This document shows, in pieces, positions 16,656 through 25,690 of a DNA stretch of 64,000 bases. Positions within the stretch are counted from its first letter, which is position 1. Every line of letters starts with the position of its first letter. Source of the stretch: JAJDXO01 sp965213765 (GTDB taxonomy: Bacteria > Pseudomonadota > Alphaproteobacteria > Rhodospirillales > UBA2165). The DNA is taken from NCBI GenBank assembly GCA_965213765.1, contig OZ243926.1:1922001-1986000 (forward strand), written 5' to 3'. The notes below the pieces were generated by a model that did no database searches, had not been told where the DNA came from, and was given only the letters and a program-made list of their open reading frames with translations. The translations under genes were made by a program, and so were the position numbers.

Positions 16656-17615
16656 ATGTCCCTATTGGACGCCAAACCGGTCTACAAACCGTTCTCATAT
16701 CCGTGGTGCTACGACGCCTGGCTGAAGCAACAGCAGGTACACTGGCTGCCCGAAGAGGTGCCGCTGGCAGACGACGTGAAGGACTGGCACCACAAGCTCA
16801 ATGATTCCGAACGTCATCTGATGACCCAGATTTTCCGCTTCTTCACCCAGTCGGATATCGAAGTCAACAACTGCTACATGAAGCATTACTCGCAGGTGTT
16901 TAAACCCACCGAGGTGCAGATGATGCTGTCGGCGTTCTCCAACATCGAGACGGTGCATATCGCCGCCTACTCACATCTGCTCGATACCATCGGTATGCCG
17001 GAGACCGAGTACTCCGCGTTCCTCCAATACAAGGAGATGAAAGACAAGTACGACTACATGCAGGAATTCGGTGTCGATACGCCGGAAGACATCGCCAAGA
17101 CCCTGGCCGTGTTCGGCGGTTTCACCGAGGGTCTGCAGCTATTTGCCAGCTTCGCCATTCTGCTGAATTTCCCGCGGCTCAACAAAATGAAGGGGATGGG
17201 ACAGATCGTCACGTGGTCCGTGCGCGACGAAAGCCTCCACTGCGCCTCAATCATCAAGCTGTTCCGGACCTTCATCTCGGAAAATCCGGATATCTGGACC
17301 GAGGAATTCCGGGGCGATCTCTACAAGGCGTGTGAAACCATCGTCACCCACGAAGACGCCTTCGTCGATCTCGCCTTCGAAATGGGTCCGGTGGAAGGAC
17401 TCGCGGCCGACGACATCAAGGCCTACATCCGCTACATCGCCAACCGGCGGCTCACCCAGTTGGGACTGGAAGAGATCTATCACGAGCAGCGGCATCCCCT
17501 GCCGTGGCTGGACGGTATGCTCAACGCTGTCGAGCATACCAACTTCTTCGAGAACCGGGCGACCGAGTATTCCAAGGCAGCCACGCGGGGCACCTGGGAA
17601 GACGCGTTCGCCTAA
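16656..17615 (+). CDS. nrdB: Class I ribonucleoside-diphosphate reductase, beta subunit
   Basis: Radical-generating ferritin-like subunit, 319 residues. The di-metal ligands and radical tyrosine are all present: Asp67, Glu98 and His101 in NIETVHIAAYSH, Tyr105 (radical position), Glu158, and Glu192/His195 in RDESLH. Tyr105 argues for a conventional tyrosyl radical rather than a Phe-substituted class Ic type. AGGAGG precedes the ATG at 16656. It ends at a TAA that touches the left inverted end of repeat element A. Confidence 0.97.
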   Translation: MSLLDAKPVYKPFSYPWCYDAWLKQQQVHWLPEEVPLADDVKDWHHKLNDSERHLMTQIFRFFTQSDIEVNNCYMKHYSQVFKPTEVQMMLSAFSNIETVHIAAYSHLLDTIGMPETEYSAFLQYKEMKDKYDYMQEFGVDTPEDIAKTLAVFGGFTEGLQLFASFAILLNFPRLNKMKGMGQIVTWSVRDESLHCASIIKLFRTFISENPDIWTEEFRGDLYKACETIVTHEDAFVDLAFEMGPVEGLAADDIKAYIRYIANRRLTQLGLEEIYHEQRHPLPWLDGMLNAVEHTNFFENRATEYSKAATRGTWEDAFA

Positions 17616-17893
17616 GGTCCGGACTCAATCAAACCGCCATAGGAGTGTTGCGGCGATGAAGACGGCGCGGCGCAAGGTCCCTCGCCCCCGTCAGGGGGAG
17701 AGGGATGTGGAGGGTTGGCGAGGCGAACGCCAAGCCTACCCGTAGCCGGGTGAGGGGGAATTTCCATATCATCCTCACTCCCACCCTCACCCCGGCCCTC
17801 TCCCAGAAGGAGAGGGAGTTTGCCGTGCATCCCCTCGCCCCCTCCGGGTGAGAGGGCGCAAAAAGGAGAATCCCCCAATTGAGTACAGACGCT
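17614..17893 (-). repeat. Dispersed inverted-end repeat element, copy A
   Basis: About 280 bases read on the minus strand: begins near GTCTGTACTCAATT (17878-17891), passes through GGATTCTCCTTTTTGCGC and several G-rich/C-rich palindromes of the GGGAGAGGGC type, and ends ATTGAGTCCGGACC at 17616-17629. The ends form imperfect inverted repeats. Internal modules recur in copies B/C (41272-42790) and D (47887-48341). No coding capacity. The right-hand end abuts the nrdB stop. Confidence 0.75.
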
Positions 17894-18116
17894 AGACCAC
17901 AAATTCCGGTTGCCGCAGTCCGTACCTGTGCCGCCATTGGCGGCGGGGTTTGGTTATGCGCTCGCTGATCCTCCGTTTCATATCACGGACGGCGGACCAA
18001 TTCGGTGGGGGAGGATCATCATTCGGCAAGGTTGGAGAATACGAAGATGGCGATCTTTTGCGCCGTCGAGGAAAAAACCGATCTCGTCGCGGTGAACAAT
18101 CAGTCGTCCAGCTCAT
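17894..18116. other. Intergenic stretch without a supported gene
   Basis: Between repeat A and the terminator. Short frames on both strands are arginine- and proline-rich translations without conserved features. I see no RNA gene or operator here. Confidence 0.5.
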
Positions 18117-18147
18117 AAAAAAGGCCGGCAATCAGCCGGCCTTTTTT
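18117..18147. terminator. Strong bidirectional Rho-independent terminator
   Basis: A 13-base perfect stem (AAAAAAGGCCGGC with its complement) closes a 5-base loop, flanked by A- and T-runs, so it can act in both directions. It lies 15 bases downstream of the minus-strand TRAP receptor gene. Confidence 0.92.
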
Positions 18148-18162
18148 CCGCAACACACCGGA

Positions 18163-19227
18163 TTATTTCTTCATCGGCGGCTTGCCCTTGCCCTTGGGCA
18201 GACTGGCGGTAATCTCAGCCGCCGTCTTTTTGAAGTACGCCAGCGCCGCCGCTCCGTCGACGCCCTTCTCAGCCGCATTTTTCAGCCATTGCTGCTCGAC
18301 AAAGGCTGCCCGCTCCCTGATGACCGCCATGAATTCGGGGCTTGCATTGTGGCTGATCCCGCCGTTCTTGAGGATCGCCCGCTTGCCGGCATTGTTCTGA
18401 CCGTCCAAGGCCCGGCCCACCTTCATGGCCGCTTTCTCGCCGGAGATGCTCTCGATCGCCTTCTTGTCTTCGGCAGGAAGACCATCCCAGGTCTTGCCGT
18501 TCATGAAGAACGCGAAGGAATTGGTGCCGAGCATGCCGGGGAACTCGGTCACATGCTTTACATAGCGGGCGAACCTGAACGCCAACACGGTCGAATTGCC
18601 GTTGAGCAGGCCGTCAACGGTCCCCTTGGAAATCAGCTCGAAGGACTTCGGCGTCGGCGCGGTCACCACCGTTGCGCCCAGCTTGTCCATAATGCCCTTT
18701 GACGGGCCCGCGGAGGTACGAATCTTGTATCCCTTCAAGTCCTCCAGTTTGGTTACCGGCTTGCCGCGGCTATGAAGGCTGTAGCCGGCCGTCACGTACT
18801 GGGTCAACAACTCCATGCCCTTGAACTCGTCGGCGCCACTGAAGTACTTCTGTTGGGTCCGCCAAAGCGCAACCGAGGAGCCCGTCGCGGAGGGGGTCGT
18901 AAAGGGAATCTCCGCCATCAGGGCCAGCTTCAGGCGCTGCCGCTGATAGGTATTCGCGGTCTGTGCCACATCCGCACCGCCCTTGGCGACCAAATCCCAT
19001 TGACGGGGCGGCGGCGCCAACGAGGCCGCCGGCGCGAAAATTTTGACCCGGCCGTTTGTGACCCGCGGCACCTGGTCCATCCAGGGTTTGAACAACGCTT
19101 TGTAGAGGGCGGACGGCTTGGGGACCGAAACATTGACGGTAATTGTGGTTTCGGCCTGCGCGGCGCCTAAAGGTACGAGAACGGCCATTGCGGACGCACC
19201 AACAATGGCGGAAGAAATGGCTTTCAC
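18163..19227 (-). CDS. TRAP transporter substrate-binding protein (DctP family), orphan
   Basis: Periplasmic solute receptor, 354 residues, with a signal peptide (to about residue 25, ending GAAQA). Family features include VTKLEDLKGYKIRTSAGPS near residue 150 and GTVDGLLNG. Start is GTG at 19227 with GGGAGG upstream. It is a single-gene transcript closed by a strong terminator. No DctQ or DctM gene adjoins, so it must use membrane subunits elsewhere (the set at 29396-32311 has its own receptor) or act as a sensor receptor. The ligand is unknown; the C-terminus is lysine-rich. Confidence 0.9.
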   Translation of the reverse strand: MKAISSAIVGASAMAVLVPLGAAQAETTITVNVSVPKPSALYKALFKPWMDQVPRVTNGRVKIFAPAASLAPPPRQWDLVAKGGADVAQTANTYQRQRLKLALMAEIPFTTPSATGSSVALWRTQQKYFSGADEFKGMELLTQYVTAGYSLHSRGKPVTKLEDLKGYKIRTSAGPSKGIMDKLGATVVTAPTPKSFELISKGTVDGLLNGNSTVLAFRFARYVKHVTEFPGMLGTNSFAFFMNGKTWDGLPAEDKKAIESISGEKAAMKVGRALDGQNNAGKRAILKNGGISHNASPEFMAVIRERAAFVEQQWLKNAAEKGVDGAAALAYFKKTAAEITASLPKGKGKPPMKK

Positions 19228-19338
19228 GATTTTCCTCCCTATGAATGACGGCCCGGCCGTTATCCCGGCCTCAAAATACGAGCCCGATCACTTCTAGCAC
19301 AATAAGAAATGGATGGCGAAACACGCCCTTGTGTCGGC

Positions 19339-20223
19339 CTAGTCCTCAGGCAGGGGGATAAACTCGGATTCGCCCGGAACAGGGTCGAAGCGGCCCTCAT
19401 TCCAGTCGGACTTGGCTTGCTCGATCCGCGACTTATCGCTGGCGGCGAAATTCCACCACATATTGCGCTTTCCGTCCGACGGGCCGTCCAGCGGCGCACC
19501 GCCGAGCAACATGATGCGGGAGTCTTCGTCAGCCCCGATTTCCACGTCAGCGCCCGGCTTGAACACAACCATGGTTGCCTCGCCATAACGTTCACCGGCG
19601 GCCATTGCCGCCCCGGATGCCACATAGAGGCACCGTTGCTCGTGCTCGTCCGTGAGGTCGACGGAGGCGCCGGCGTTCATCTCCGCATCGACATAGAACA
19701 TCTCCGAGAACGTCTCGACAGGCGCCGTCGCCCCATAGGCCCACCCGACGATCAGCCGCATGGTCGCACCGTCCCGGTCGATGACCGGGAGAGTATCCTT
19801 CGGGTGATGGAAGAAACCGGGTTCCGTCTCCTCATGGGCCGTCGGCAATCCGACCCAGAGTTGAATGCCGTGCATTGCTGTATCCTTGGCCCGTTCCTCG
19901 TCGCCGGTCCGTTCCGAGTGCACGATGCCGCGGCCGGCGGTCATCCAGTTGACATCGCCGGGCCGGACAGCCTGCTCGTGGCCCAGGCTGTCCCGGTGGA
20001 TGATCTCGCCTTCGAACAGATAGGTGACTGTGGCGAGACAGATATGGGGATGCGGCCCGACATCGATGCCTTCGCCGGCCGGAAAACGGGCCGGTCCCAT
20101 GTGGTCGAAAAATATGAACGGGCCGATGGCTCGCTTTTTCATGTAGGGAAGGGCCCGGCGAACGGAAAATCCGCCCAAATCCCTGGGCCGGGGTTCAATG
20201 ACGATTTCGATGGCGCCGGACAT
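19339..20223 (-). CDS. Pirin family protein
   Basis: Bicupin metalloprotein, 294 residues from ATG 20223. The N-terminal cupin has the pirin metal ligands in VGPHPHIC (two His) and IVHSERT (His and Glu), preceded by FIFFDHMGPARF. Members act as quercetinase-like oxygenases or redox regulators; the role here is unknown. The start is chosen because the family N-terminus (IEIVIEPRPRDLGGFSVRRA) begins just after it. Monocistronic, divergent from the Nudix gene. Confidence 0.92.
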   Translation of the reverse strand: MSGAIEIVIEPRPRDLGGFSVRRALPYMKKRAIGPFIFFDHMGPARFPAGEGIDVGPHPHICLATVTYLFEGEIIHRDSLGHEQAVRPGDVNWMTAGRGIVHSERTGDEERAKDTAMHGIQLWVGLPTAHEETEPGFFHHPKDTLPVIDRDGATMRLIVGWAYGATAPVETFSEMFYVDAEMNAGASVDLTDEHEQRCLYVASGAAMAAGERYGEATMVVFKPGADVEIGADEDSRIMLLGGAPLDGPSDGKRNMWWNFAASDKSRIEQAKSDWNEGRFDPVPGESEFIPLPED

Positions 20224-20348
20224 GGTATGAGTCTCCGAACGATTTGTCTCCCTTTCGAAGTGTAGGTACCGCAATCCGGTCCCACAATCGCCTCACCGAT
20301 GCGGCAATGTTTGATGGCGCCGTTTTGACCGGCTATTGATGAGCGAAC

Positions 20349-21134
20349 ATGTCCGATCAATCTCCGGTTCCAGCCAATCCGTCCGCTACCGTCCTTCTTC
20401 TCCGGGACGGTGAAAATGGCCTCGAAGTGTTCATGGTCGAACGCCACCGCAAGATCGACTTCGCTTCGGGCGCCCTGGTATTTCCCGGCGGCAAACTGGA
20501 CCCGGCGGACGCGGCGCTCGCCGAGGCCCGCCCGGCAAATGGCCTATCCCCGGAGGAGACCGCCTTTCGTCTCTGCGGCATCCGGGAGACATTCGAGGAA
20601 GCGGGTATCCTGCTGGCACGGGATGAAGCCGACGGGCCTCTGGTGGGCGGCGCGCGCCTCGATCACCTGCAGGACCGGTATCGAGCCAAACTCCACGCCA
20701 ACGAGATTTCATTGGGCGATATCCAGGCGGCGGAGGGCATCCACTACGCCTGCGGCCACATGACCCCGTTTGCCCATTGGATCACGCCGAAAGTGGCGCC
20801 CAAACGGTTCGATACAATGTTTTACCTGGCCGTCGCGCCCGACGAACAGCTTGGTGACCATGACGGCGCGGAATCGGTGGATTCCATTTGGATCACGCCC
20901 GCCCAAGCCCTCGCCGATCAAGCCGCCGGCCAGCGCTCCATCGTCTTCGCCACCCGGCTGAATCTGGAAAAACTCGGCCGAGCCTCGACGGTTGATCAGG
21001 CCTTCGCCAACGCCGCCGGCGAGGAGTTGGTTGCCGTGGAGCCCACCGTCGAGGATGCGGATGGCGGCCGGATCTTTCGAATCCCGGCGGAAGCGGGCTA
21101 CGGCGGCAGCGAGTTCTTCGAGCCTGCTTCCTGA
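20349..21134 (+). CDS. Nudix hydrolase (NUDT19-like, split Nudix box)
   Basis: A 261-residue pyrophosphohydrolase. The Nudix motif is present but interrupted: FPGGKLDPAD is separated from RETFEEAGI by about 35 extra residues, as in NUDT19/coenzyme-A-diphosphatase-like proteins. The catalytic REx2EExG core is intact. CoA or acyl-CoA derivatives are possible substrates by family analogy only. Divergent from pirin with about 125 bases between starts. Confidence 0.88.
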   Translation: MSDQSPVPANPSATVLLLRDGENGLEVFMVERHRKIDFASGALVFPGGKLDPADAALAEARPANGLSPEETAFRLCGIRETFEEAGILLARDEADGPLVGGARLDHLQDRYRAKLHANEISLGDIQAAEGIHYACGHMTPFAHWITPKVAPKRFDTMFYLAVAPDEQLGDHDGAESVDSIWITPAQALADQAAGQRSIVFATRLNLEKLGRASTVDQAFANAAGEELVAVEPTVEDADGGRIFRIPAEAGYGGSEFFEPAS

Positions 21135-21210
21135 TCGTCACATTGTTTTGGGGGCACCCCCAGCCTAAATGCGTCAGGCTTTGTTCGCGCGGCCCGTGCG
21201 GAAAACGACA

Positions 21211-21522
21211 ATGAACAATATCCTCTCGGGCCCCATAATCTCTGCCATCACCCCCCCGTCACCGCTTTCAGCCGCGCAGATTATCTCAAACGAGACCGCC
21301 GCGGATAAGGCCCGAAAGCTCACCGTCCGCAATGACGATGGAATCACGACCGAGCCGTTTGAGATTTGCGTCCAGGATAAGACCCGCTGGTTTGAAGCCC
21401 AAGGGAACCCCGACGGGACCCGCTCACTCACCGAATAGGACCGGGCCGAATCACAGGCCTATTACGCGGAGATCCTGGAGCATCGCCGCCGCCAGGCCCG
21501 CGACGACCGAAAAGCCGAATAG
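21211..21522 (+). pseudogene. Small gene interrupted by an in-frame TAG
   Basis: A frame from ATG 21211 (MNNILSGPIISAITPPSPLS) runs to TAG at 21436-21438 and continues in the same frame for 27 more codons (DRAESQAYYAEILEHRRRQA...) to TAG at 21520. The downstream part has natural composition with a charged helix, suggesting one former protein of about 102 residues. It resembles no family I know. It may be a real 75-residue protein, a nonsense pseudogene or a sequence error. Confidence 0.4.
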
Positions 21523-21561
21523 GACGGCACCGCGATCAAACGCCTCGATCAAACGCCTCGA

Positions 21562-21918
21562 TCAAACGATGGGCATGTTCAGCTTGGGCTTGGGGCACAC
21601 CGGGACCAAACGCTGGTATTCCCGCCGGACCTCCTGACGCATCTCGTCGATACGTGCATCGATCCGATCCCGAGGCTCGCCCCGCTCCGCCAGCGCGCTT
21701 CGAAGGTTCTCTTCAATCTCACCGCAAAACTCTTCAGCGCCCTTCATGCTGAAGTTTCCGTCCGAGAGCACAATGTGGAGATTACCCAGCATACAGCGGA
21801 CGTAGTCCTTCTTGGGCGTCGGCGCGGGGATAACCGCGAATACGAATCCCGGAAGACCGATACCCAGCAGCAGAACCGCAGCGCCCAACGTCACGGCAGT
21901 AACTTTTTTCGGCGTCAT
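21562..21918 (-). CDS. Hypothetical exported protein
   Basis: A 118-residue protein with an N-terminal signal or anchor helix (TAVTLGAAVLLLGIGLPGFV), two cysteines flanking the middle (YVRCMLGN, EEFCGEIEE) and a third near the C-terminus, and a charged helix. Probably periplasmic or membrane-anchored. No family recognised. Upstream of it on the other side is an IS insertion. Confidence 0.6.
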   Translation of the reverse strand: MTPKKVTAVTLGAAVLLLGIGLPGFVFAVIPAPTPKKDYVRCMLGNLHIVLSDGNFSMKGAEEFCGEIEENLRSALAERGEPRDRIDARIDEMRQEVRREYQRLVPVCPKPKLNMPIV

Positions 21919-22000
21919 TGTCGGAACTCCGGTGCCCGTATCGGGTATCCGAGGCTATTGGCCGTGGATCAAGTGACCTCCATCGCGTTTCAAGACCTTA

Positions 22001-22932
22001 GAGTTCAACTCGAAACTAGTTGAGTGATTTCAGTCGGTTGTGTCTTACTCGGTTGTGTCAAAGCAAACGAGGAGGCACAACATGTGGACCGAAATCACTC
22101 GCCCGAAGTATGAGCGCCGTGGCGGTCGCTATGCAAGCGACCTTACGGATCGGGAGTGGGCGTTGATCGCGCCGTTCATGCCGCCGCGCAAGAAGATAGG
22201 CCGGCCGCGGACGACGGAGCTGCGCAATGTCATGGATGCGATCATGTACATGGCCTCGACGGGCTGTCAGTGGGCGATGCTGCCGAACGACTTCCCGCCG
22301 CCCTCCACGGTGCAGCGTTACTTCTACGACTGGCGCTCGAACGGGCTGCTGGAGGCGATCAACCATCATCTGGTTGTGGCGGCCCGTGAGTTGGAAGGAC
22401 GCGAGGCCGGCCCGAGCGCCGGGGTGATCGACAGCCAGAGCGTGAAAACCACGGAAAGCGGTGGTATTCGGGGCTATGACGCGGGCAAGAAGATCAAGGG
22501 CCGCAAGCGTCACATCGTCACCGATACGCTCGGCCTGCTGCTCGGCCTGATCGTGCATTCAGCCGATATCCAGGACCGCGACGGCGCCCCCGGGGTCCTC
22601 AAATCGATCCGCCATCGCTTCCCCCGGCTGCGTCACCTCTTCGCTGACGCCGCCTATGGCGGACCGAAACTTGAGGGTGCCCTCGAAGACATCGGCCGCT
22701 GGACGATCGAGATTATAAGACGTCCCGATACCGCCAAGGGCTTTGAGGTCCTGCCCAGGAGATGGGTCGTCGAGAGGACCTTCGCCTGGCTCAACCGATG
22801 CCGCCGACTGGCCAAGGACTGGGAGAAATCAATCGCCTCCGCACAGGCATGGATCCTCGTCGCACACATCCGACTCCTCACAAGGCGGATCGCAAGCCAT
22901 TGTTATTAAATGTAGAGTTTCGAGTCAGACTC
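22001..22932 (+). mobile_element. IS5-family insertion sequence, apparently intact
   Basis: A 932-base element with imperfect 17-base ends: GAGTTCAACTCGAAACT at 22001-22017 and, inverted, GAGTCTGACTCGAAACT at 22916-22932 (14 of 17 identical). It is flanked by TTA at 21998-22000 and 22933-22935, a likely 3-base target duplication. The right-hand TTA is the stop codon (TAA on the minus strand) of the neighbouring gene, so insertion occurred at a stop codon without changing the protein. Confidence 0.85.
22082..22909 (+). CDS. IS5-family transposase
   Basis: A single uninterrupted 275-residue DDE transposase. N-terminal DUF4096-type domain (LTDREWALIAPFMPP), the first catalytic Asp in GVIDSQSVKTTESGG, the second in HLFADAAYGG, and the C-terminal RRWVVERTFAWLNRCRRL with the catalytic Glu. 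The start at 22082 follows GAGGAGG at 22068-22074. All catalytic residues are intact, so the element may be active. Confidence 0.95.
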   Translation: MWTEITRPKYERRGGRYASDLTDREWALIAPFMPPRKKIGRPRTTELRNVMDAIMYMASTGCQWAMLPNDFPPPSTVQRYFYDWRSNGLLEAINHHLVVAARELEGREAGPSAGVIDSQSVKTTESGGIRGYDAGKKIKGRKRHIVTDTLGLLLGLIVHSADIQDRDGAPGVLKSIRHRFPRLRHLFADAAYGGPKLEGALEDIGRWTIEIIRRPDTAKGFEVLPRRWVVERTFAWLNRCRRLAKDWEKSIASAQAWILVAHIRLLTRRIASHCY

Positions 22933-24613
22933 TTAGAGGTTTTTCAAAACCTCGCGACGCAGTGCAGTTGCCTCGTCGGCTGTGATCAGGTCCTCATCGA
23001 GCAGCCGCTTGATCCGGCGCAGGCGATCCTCGACCGAAGCGGCCTCGGCGGGTTTGGCGTTTTCCATGACCGTCTGCTCGGCCGGCCTTGCGACATTCCG
23101 CGGGGAAGGTGGAACCACCACAGGCCCCGGCAACGGATCGAGCGGACGCTTGATCGGACGCAGGCGATCCTCCACCGAAACGGCCTTGGTGGGCTTGGCG
23201 ATTTCCATGACCGTCTGCTCGGCCATCCTTTCGACATTCCGCGGGGAAGGTGGAACCACCACAGGTCCCGGCAACGGATGGAGTCCTGCAAACTCGACCA
23301 TTTTCGCAGCGGTCAGTTTGCCGGCAAATCCCAAGTCGATTGCCTTCTTCCACGCCTTTGACCACTCCTTAACGTGCTCGACGAACGCCTTCTTCTTGGG
23401 ATAGTTGCCGATCCGGTCGGGGTGGTAGTCCGCTGCTGCTGAAGTCAGCGTGATCCGGGGGACCGAGGCCAGCCATCTCCGGATTAACATAGTAGGCAAC
23501 CCGAAATTGCTGACCGTAATTTGCCCGATGGTATCGGGTGGAGACGGTGTTGGCCGGAATTTTGATCCCCAACGATTGCGCGTACCGGACCAACTGACTT
23601 GCCGAGCTTTCTTCATTGGTCTTGGTCATCTCGGCATGAGCGACGCCCCAATAATCAATTTGGGTGCCGGCATACATTGCCTTGCCCTCGAAGTGATGTT
23701 TCCGTCCGCGCACACACCACGGTGGCACGCGCCATCCCGGGCTTCTGTTGATAACGGGATAGCCGATAATCACCACCGAAACCAAGCGTTTGTCGACGGT
23801 CTGCAACAGATATACCGTTGCGAAGGTCGAACTTCCGGACCGACTCTCGGTTTCCTTGACCCCGAATACCTGCCACGCGCCTGCCGGGAGCGGAATTTGC
23901 ATGTGGTCGCTCCCGTCGAAAATCGGCGCGAATGCCTCGTAAGTCTGACCAATCCGGAACGGTGAGACCTCTCCATCGGGAATGTCCGCCCCGGGCGGCT
24001 TCTCAATCATCATCGAATCCGATTTGATTTTGCCTGCCGGCGCCGGAGTTGCAGTCGGTTCAACTGCGGCCACCCGGCTCTCCCGTTCCCGGGCCGGTGC
24101 TTTGGTTATGACGGCACCCGGATGGTTGGCGGTATCCAATTTCGGGTCCTGGGGGTTTTCGCCTGCCTTGATCGCTTCCGCCTGATCACTGCCTGCCGGG
24201 GCCATGGCGAATTTGACCAGACAGTGACTGGTTCCGCGGCCGGTCATGCTGCCCTCCACCCTACCTTCCAAACCGGTATCCGTGACCTTCCCCTTGATTT
24301 GAGCGCTCTGGTCCTGCGGTGTTGGAATCAAGGTGCCGATCATCTGCAGCCGCTTCCAGGCCGAGAACCCGCCACTCTTCAACGCCAAATCCCAGGCAAC
24401 TGGCTCCCCGTGATTTTCGGCCCGTATTTGGAGCCGCCCACCAACAATTTCGGCACTCTTGAAGACAAAGTAGCCACGGCAATCGCCGGCGTCTCCCGAC
24501 GCCAACGAGGCCACCGTGAGCGGGCCGTCGGGCACCGTTTGTGCCGTCGCCGCCGGCACGATCGCCAGCGTTACCGGAAATAGCAGCGTTGGAATCAACC
24601 AAAATTTATTCAA
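22933..24613 (-). pseudogene. Frameshifted exported protein with SHOCT-like C-terminus
   Basis: Two frames join into one protein. The first starts at TTG 24613 (GGAG upstream; signal sequence LNKFWLIPTLLFPVTLAIVP) and is coherent to about 23460. The coherent sequence then continues in another frame (ITLTSAAADYHPDRIGNYPK...) to TAA at 22933. A G5 run at about 23455-23461 is the probable slip site. The C-terminus carries two 47-residue tandem repeats and ends EDRLRRIKRLLDEDLITADE, a SHOCT-like oligomerisation motif. The central part is unrecognised. It is either a recent pseudogene or a sequence error. Confidence 0.65.
23011..23292. repeat. Two 141-bp in-frame tandem repeats
   Basis: Within the SHOCT-like gene, 141 bases (47 codons) are duplicated in tandem, encoding PGPVVVPPSPRNV, AEQTVME and SVEDRLR twice with a few substitutions. 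Between copies 'KRLLDEDL' has become 'KRPLDPLP', so only the C-terminal copy keeps a full SHOCT-like helix. Confidence 0.8.
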
Positions 24614-24691
24614 GTGTTCCTCTCCGGCAAATTTTGACGGACGGTTGAATATTCGCGCGTATCCCCGCAAACACAAACCACTTTTTCTTGT

Positions 24692-25606
24692 TCAATTCCA
24701 ACCCGTCAGACCGGCGCCCGATGCCAATCCGGCCAGCCGCGCGGTCTCCAATTCGACAAAGCCCCGGAAAGCCGCCGGACTGGCGCTGGCATCGATATCC
24801 AGGCCGCGTTCGGCTACCTTCTTGACGATGTCGGCATCCGAAAGCGCCGTGGTCGCCGCATCGAAAATGGCCGACACGGCCTCATCGGGAGAGCCGGCGG
24901 GCATCAGCAGACCCATCCACGATCCGATTTCCAGCGCCGGGTACCCGAGCTCTGCAAAAGTTGGGACATCGGGCAAGGCGCCGGCCCGGCGGGGCGAGGC
25001 CACCGCCAAACCGTTGATGCGTCCGTCGGCGATGGGCGCCAGGGTGCGGGGCGCGGTCATGAAGAGGACGTCCAGGTCTCCGCTCTCGACCGCGGCGATG
25101 GCGCCGTTGGCGCCTCCCTCCACGTCAACTTCCTTGAGGTCGATCCCGGCGGCGTTCATCAGCGAAATGAACTCGAGACGGTGAATGCTGGCGGCGTTGA
25201 TCGGGTTGTAGGTGATCTCCCCGGGACGATCCTTGGCGGCGGCGATGAGTTCGTCCAGCGTCGAAACCCCAAGCGACGAATGGGCCACCAATGGATCAGG
25301 CGTATCGGCCACTTTGGTGACCGGAATCAAATCTTCCAGGGGCGTGATTTCGTAGTCCGACAATATTGAGGGTAGCAGCGCCATGTTGCCGATCGTCGCC
25401 ATCAGCATCGTGTAGCCGTCGGGCTCGGCGGCGGCGGCGGCGATGGGCCCGTTACTGCCGCCCCGTCCACCGGTGATGAGGTCGAACTCGATTGATCGGC
25501 CCAGCATCTCTTCCATCACGGGCCTCATGAACTCGGCCACCTCGTTGGAAGAGCCGCCCGGCGGGAAGGGCAAAATCCACCGGATTGGTCTGTCTGGAAA
25601 CGCCAT
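24692..25606 (-). CDS. TctC/Bug-family substrate-binding protein, no signal peptide
   Basis: A 304-residue tripartite tricarboxylate transporter receptor homologue: PDRPIRWILPFPPGGSSNE at the N-terminus, GGRGGSNGPIAAAAAEPDG and LPDVPTFAELGYPALE. The start at 25606 has GAGGGGG upstream and the conserved PDRPI begins four residues later, so there is no room for a signal peptide. Most Bug receptors are exported. No TctA or TctB gene adjoins. It may be a cytoplasmic ligand binder or have lost its leader; the ligand is unknown. Confidence 0.85.
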   Translation of the reverse strand: MAFPDRPIRWILPFPPGGSSNEVAEFMRPVMEEMLGRSIEFDLITGGRGGSNGPIAAAAAEPDGYTMLMATIGNMALLPSILSDYEITPLEDLIPVTKVADTPDPLVAHSSLGVSTLDELIAAAKDRPGEITYNPINAASIHRLEFISLMNAAGIDLKEVDVEGGANGAIAAVESGDLDVLFMTAPRTLAPIADGRINGLAVASPRRAGALPDVPTFAELGYPALEIGSWMGLLMPAGSPDEAVSAIFDAATTALSDADIVKKVAERGLDIDASASPAAFRGFVELETARLAGLASGAGLTGWN

Positions 25607-25690
25607 CGTCCCCCTCTCGGTTTATTGGACCGAGCGTACTCGGCCATGGGCCGCCTCGACAAGTACCGGCTCTTGGCGTATGAGGCGCCA

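Noticed and set aside
17640..17860. CRISPR-like appearance of regularly spaced GC-rich repeats
   Set aside because: The units are unequal palindromes of varied sequence with no uniform spacers, shared with copies B to D; no cas genes in the window.
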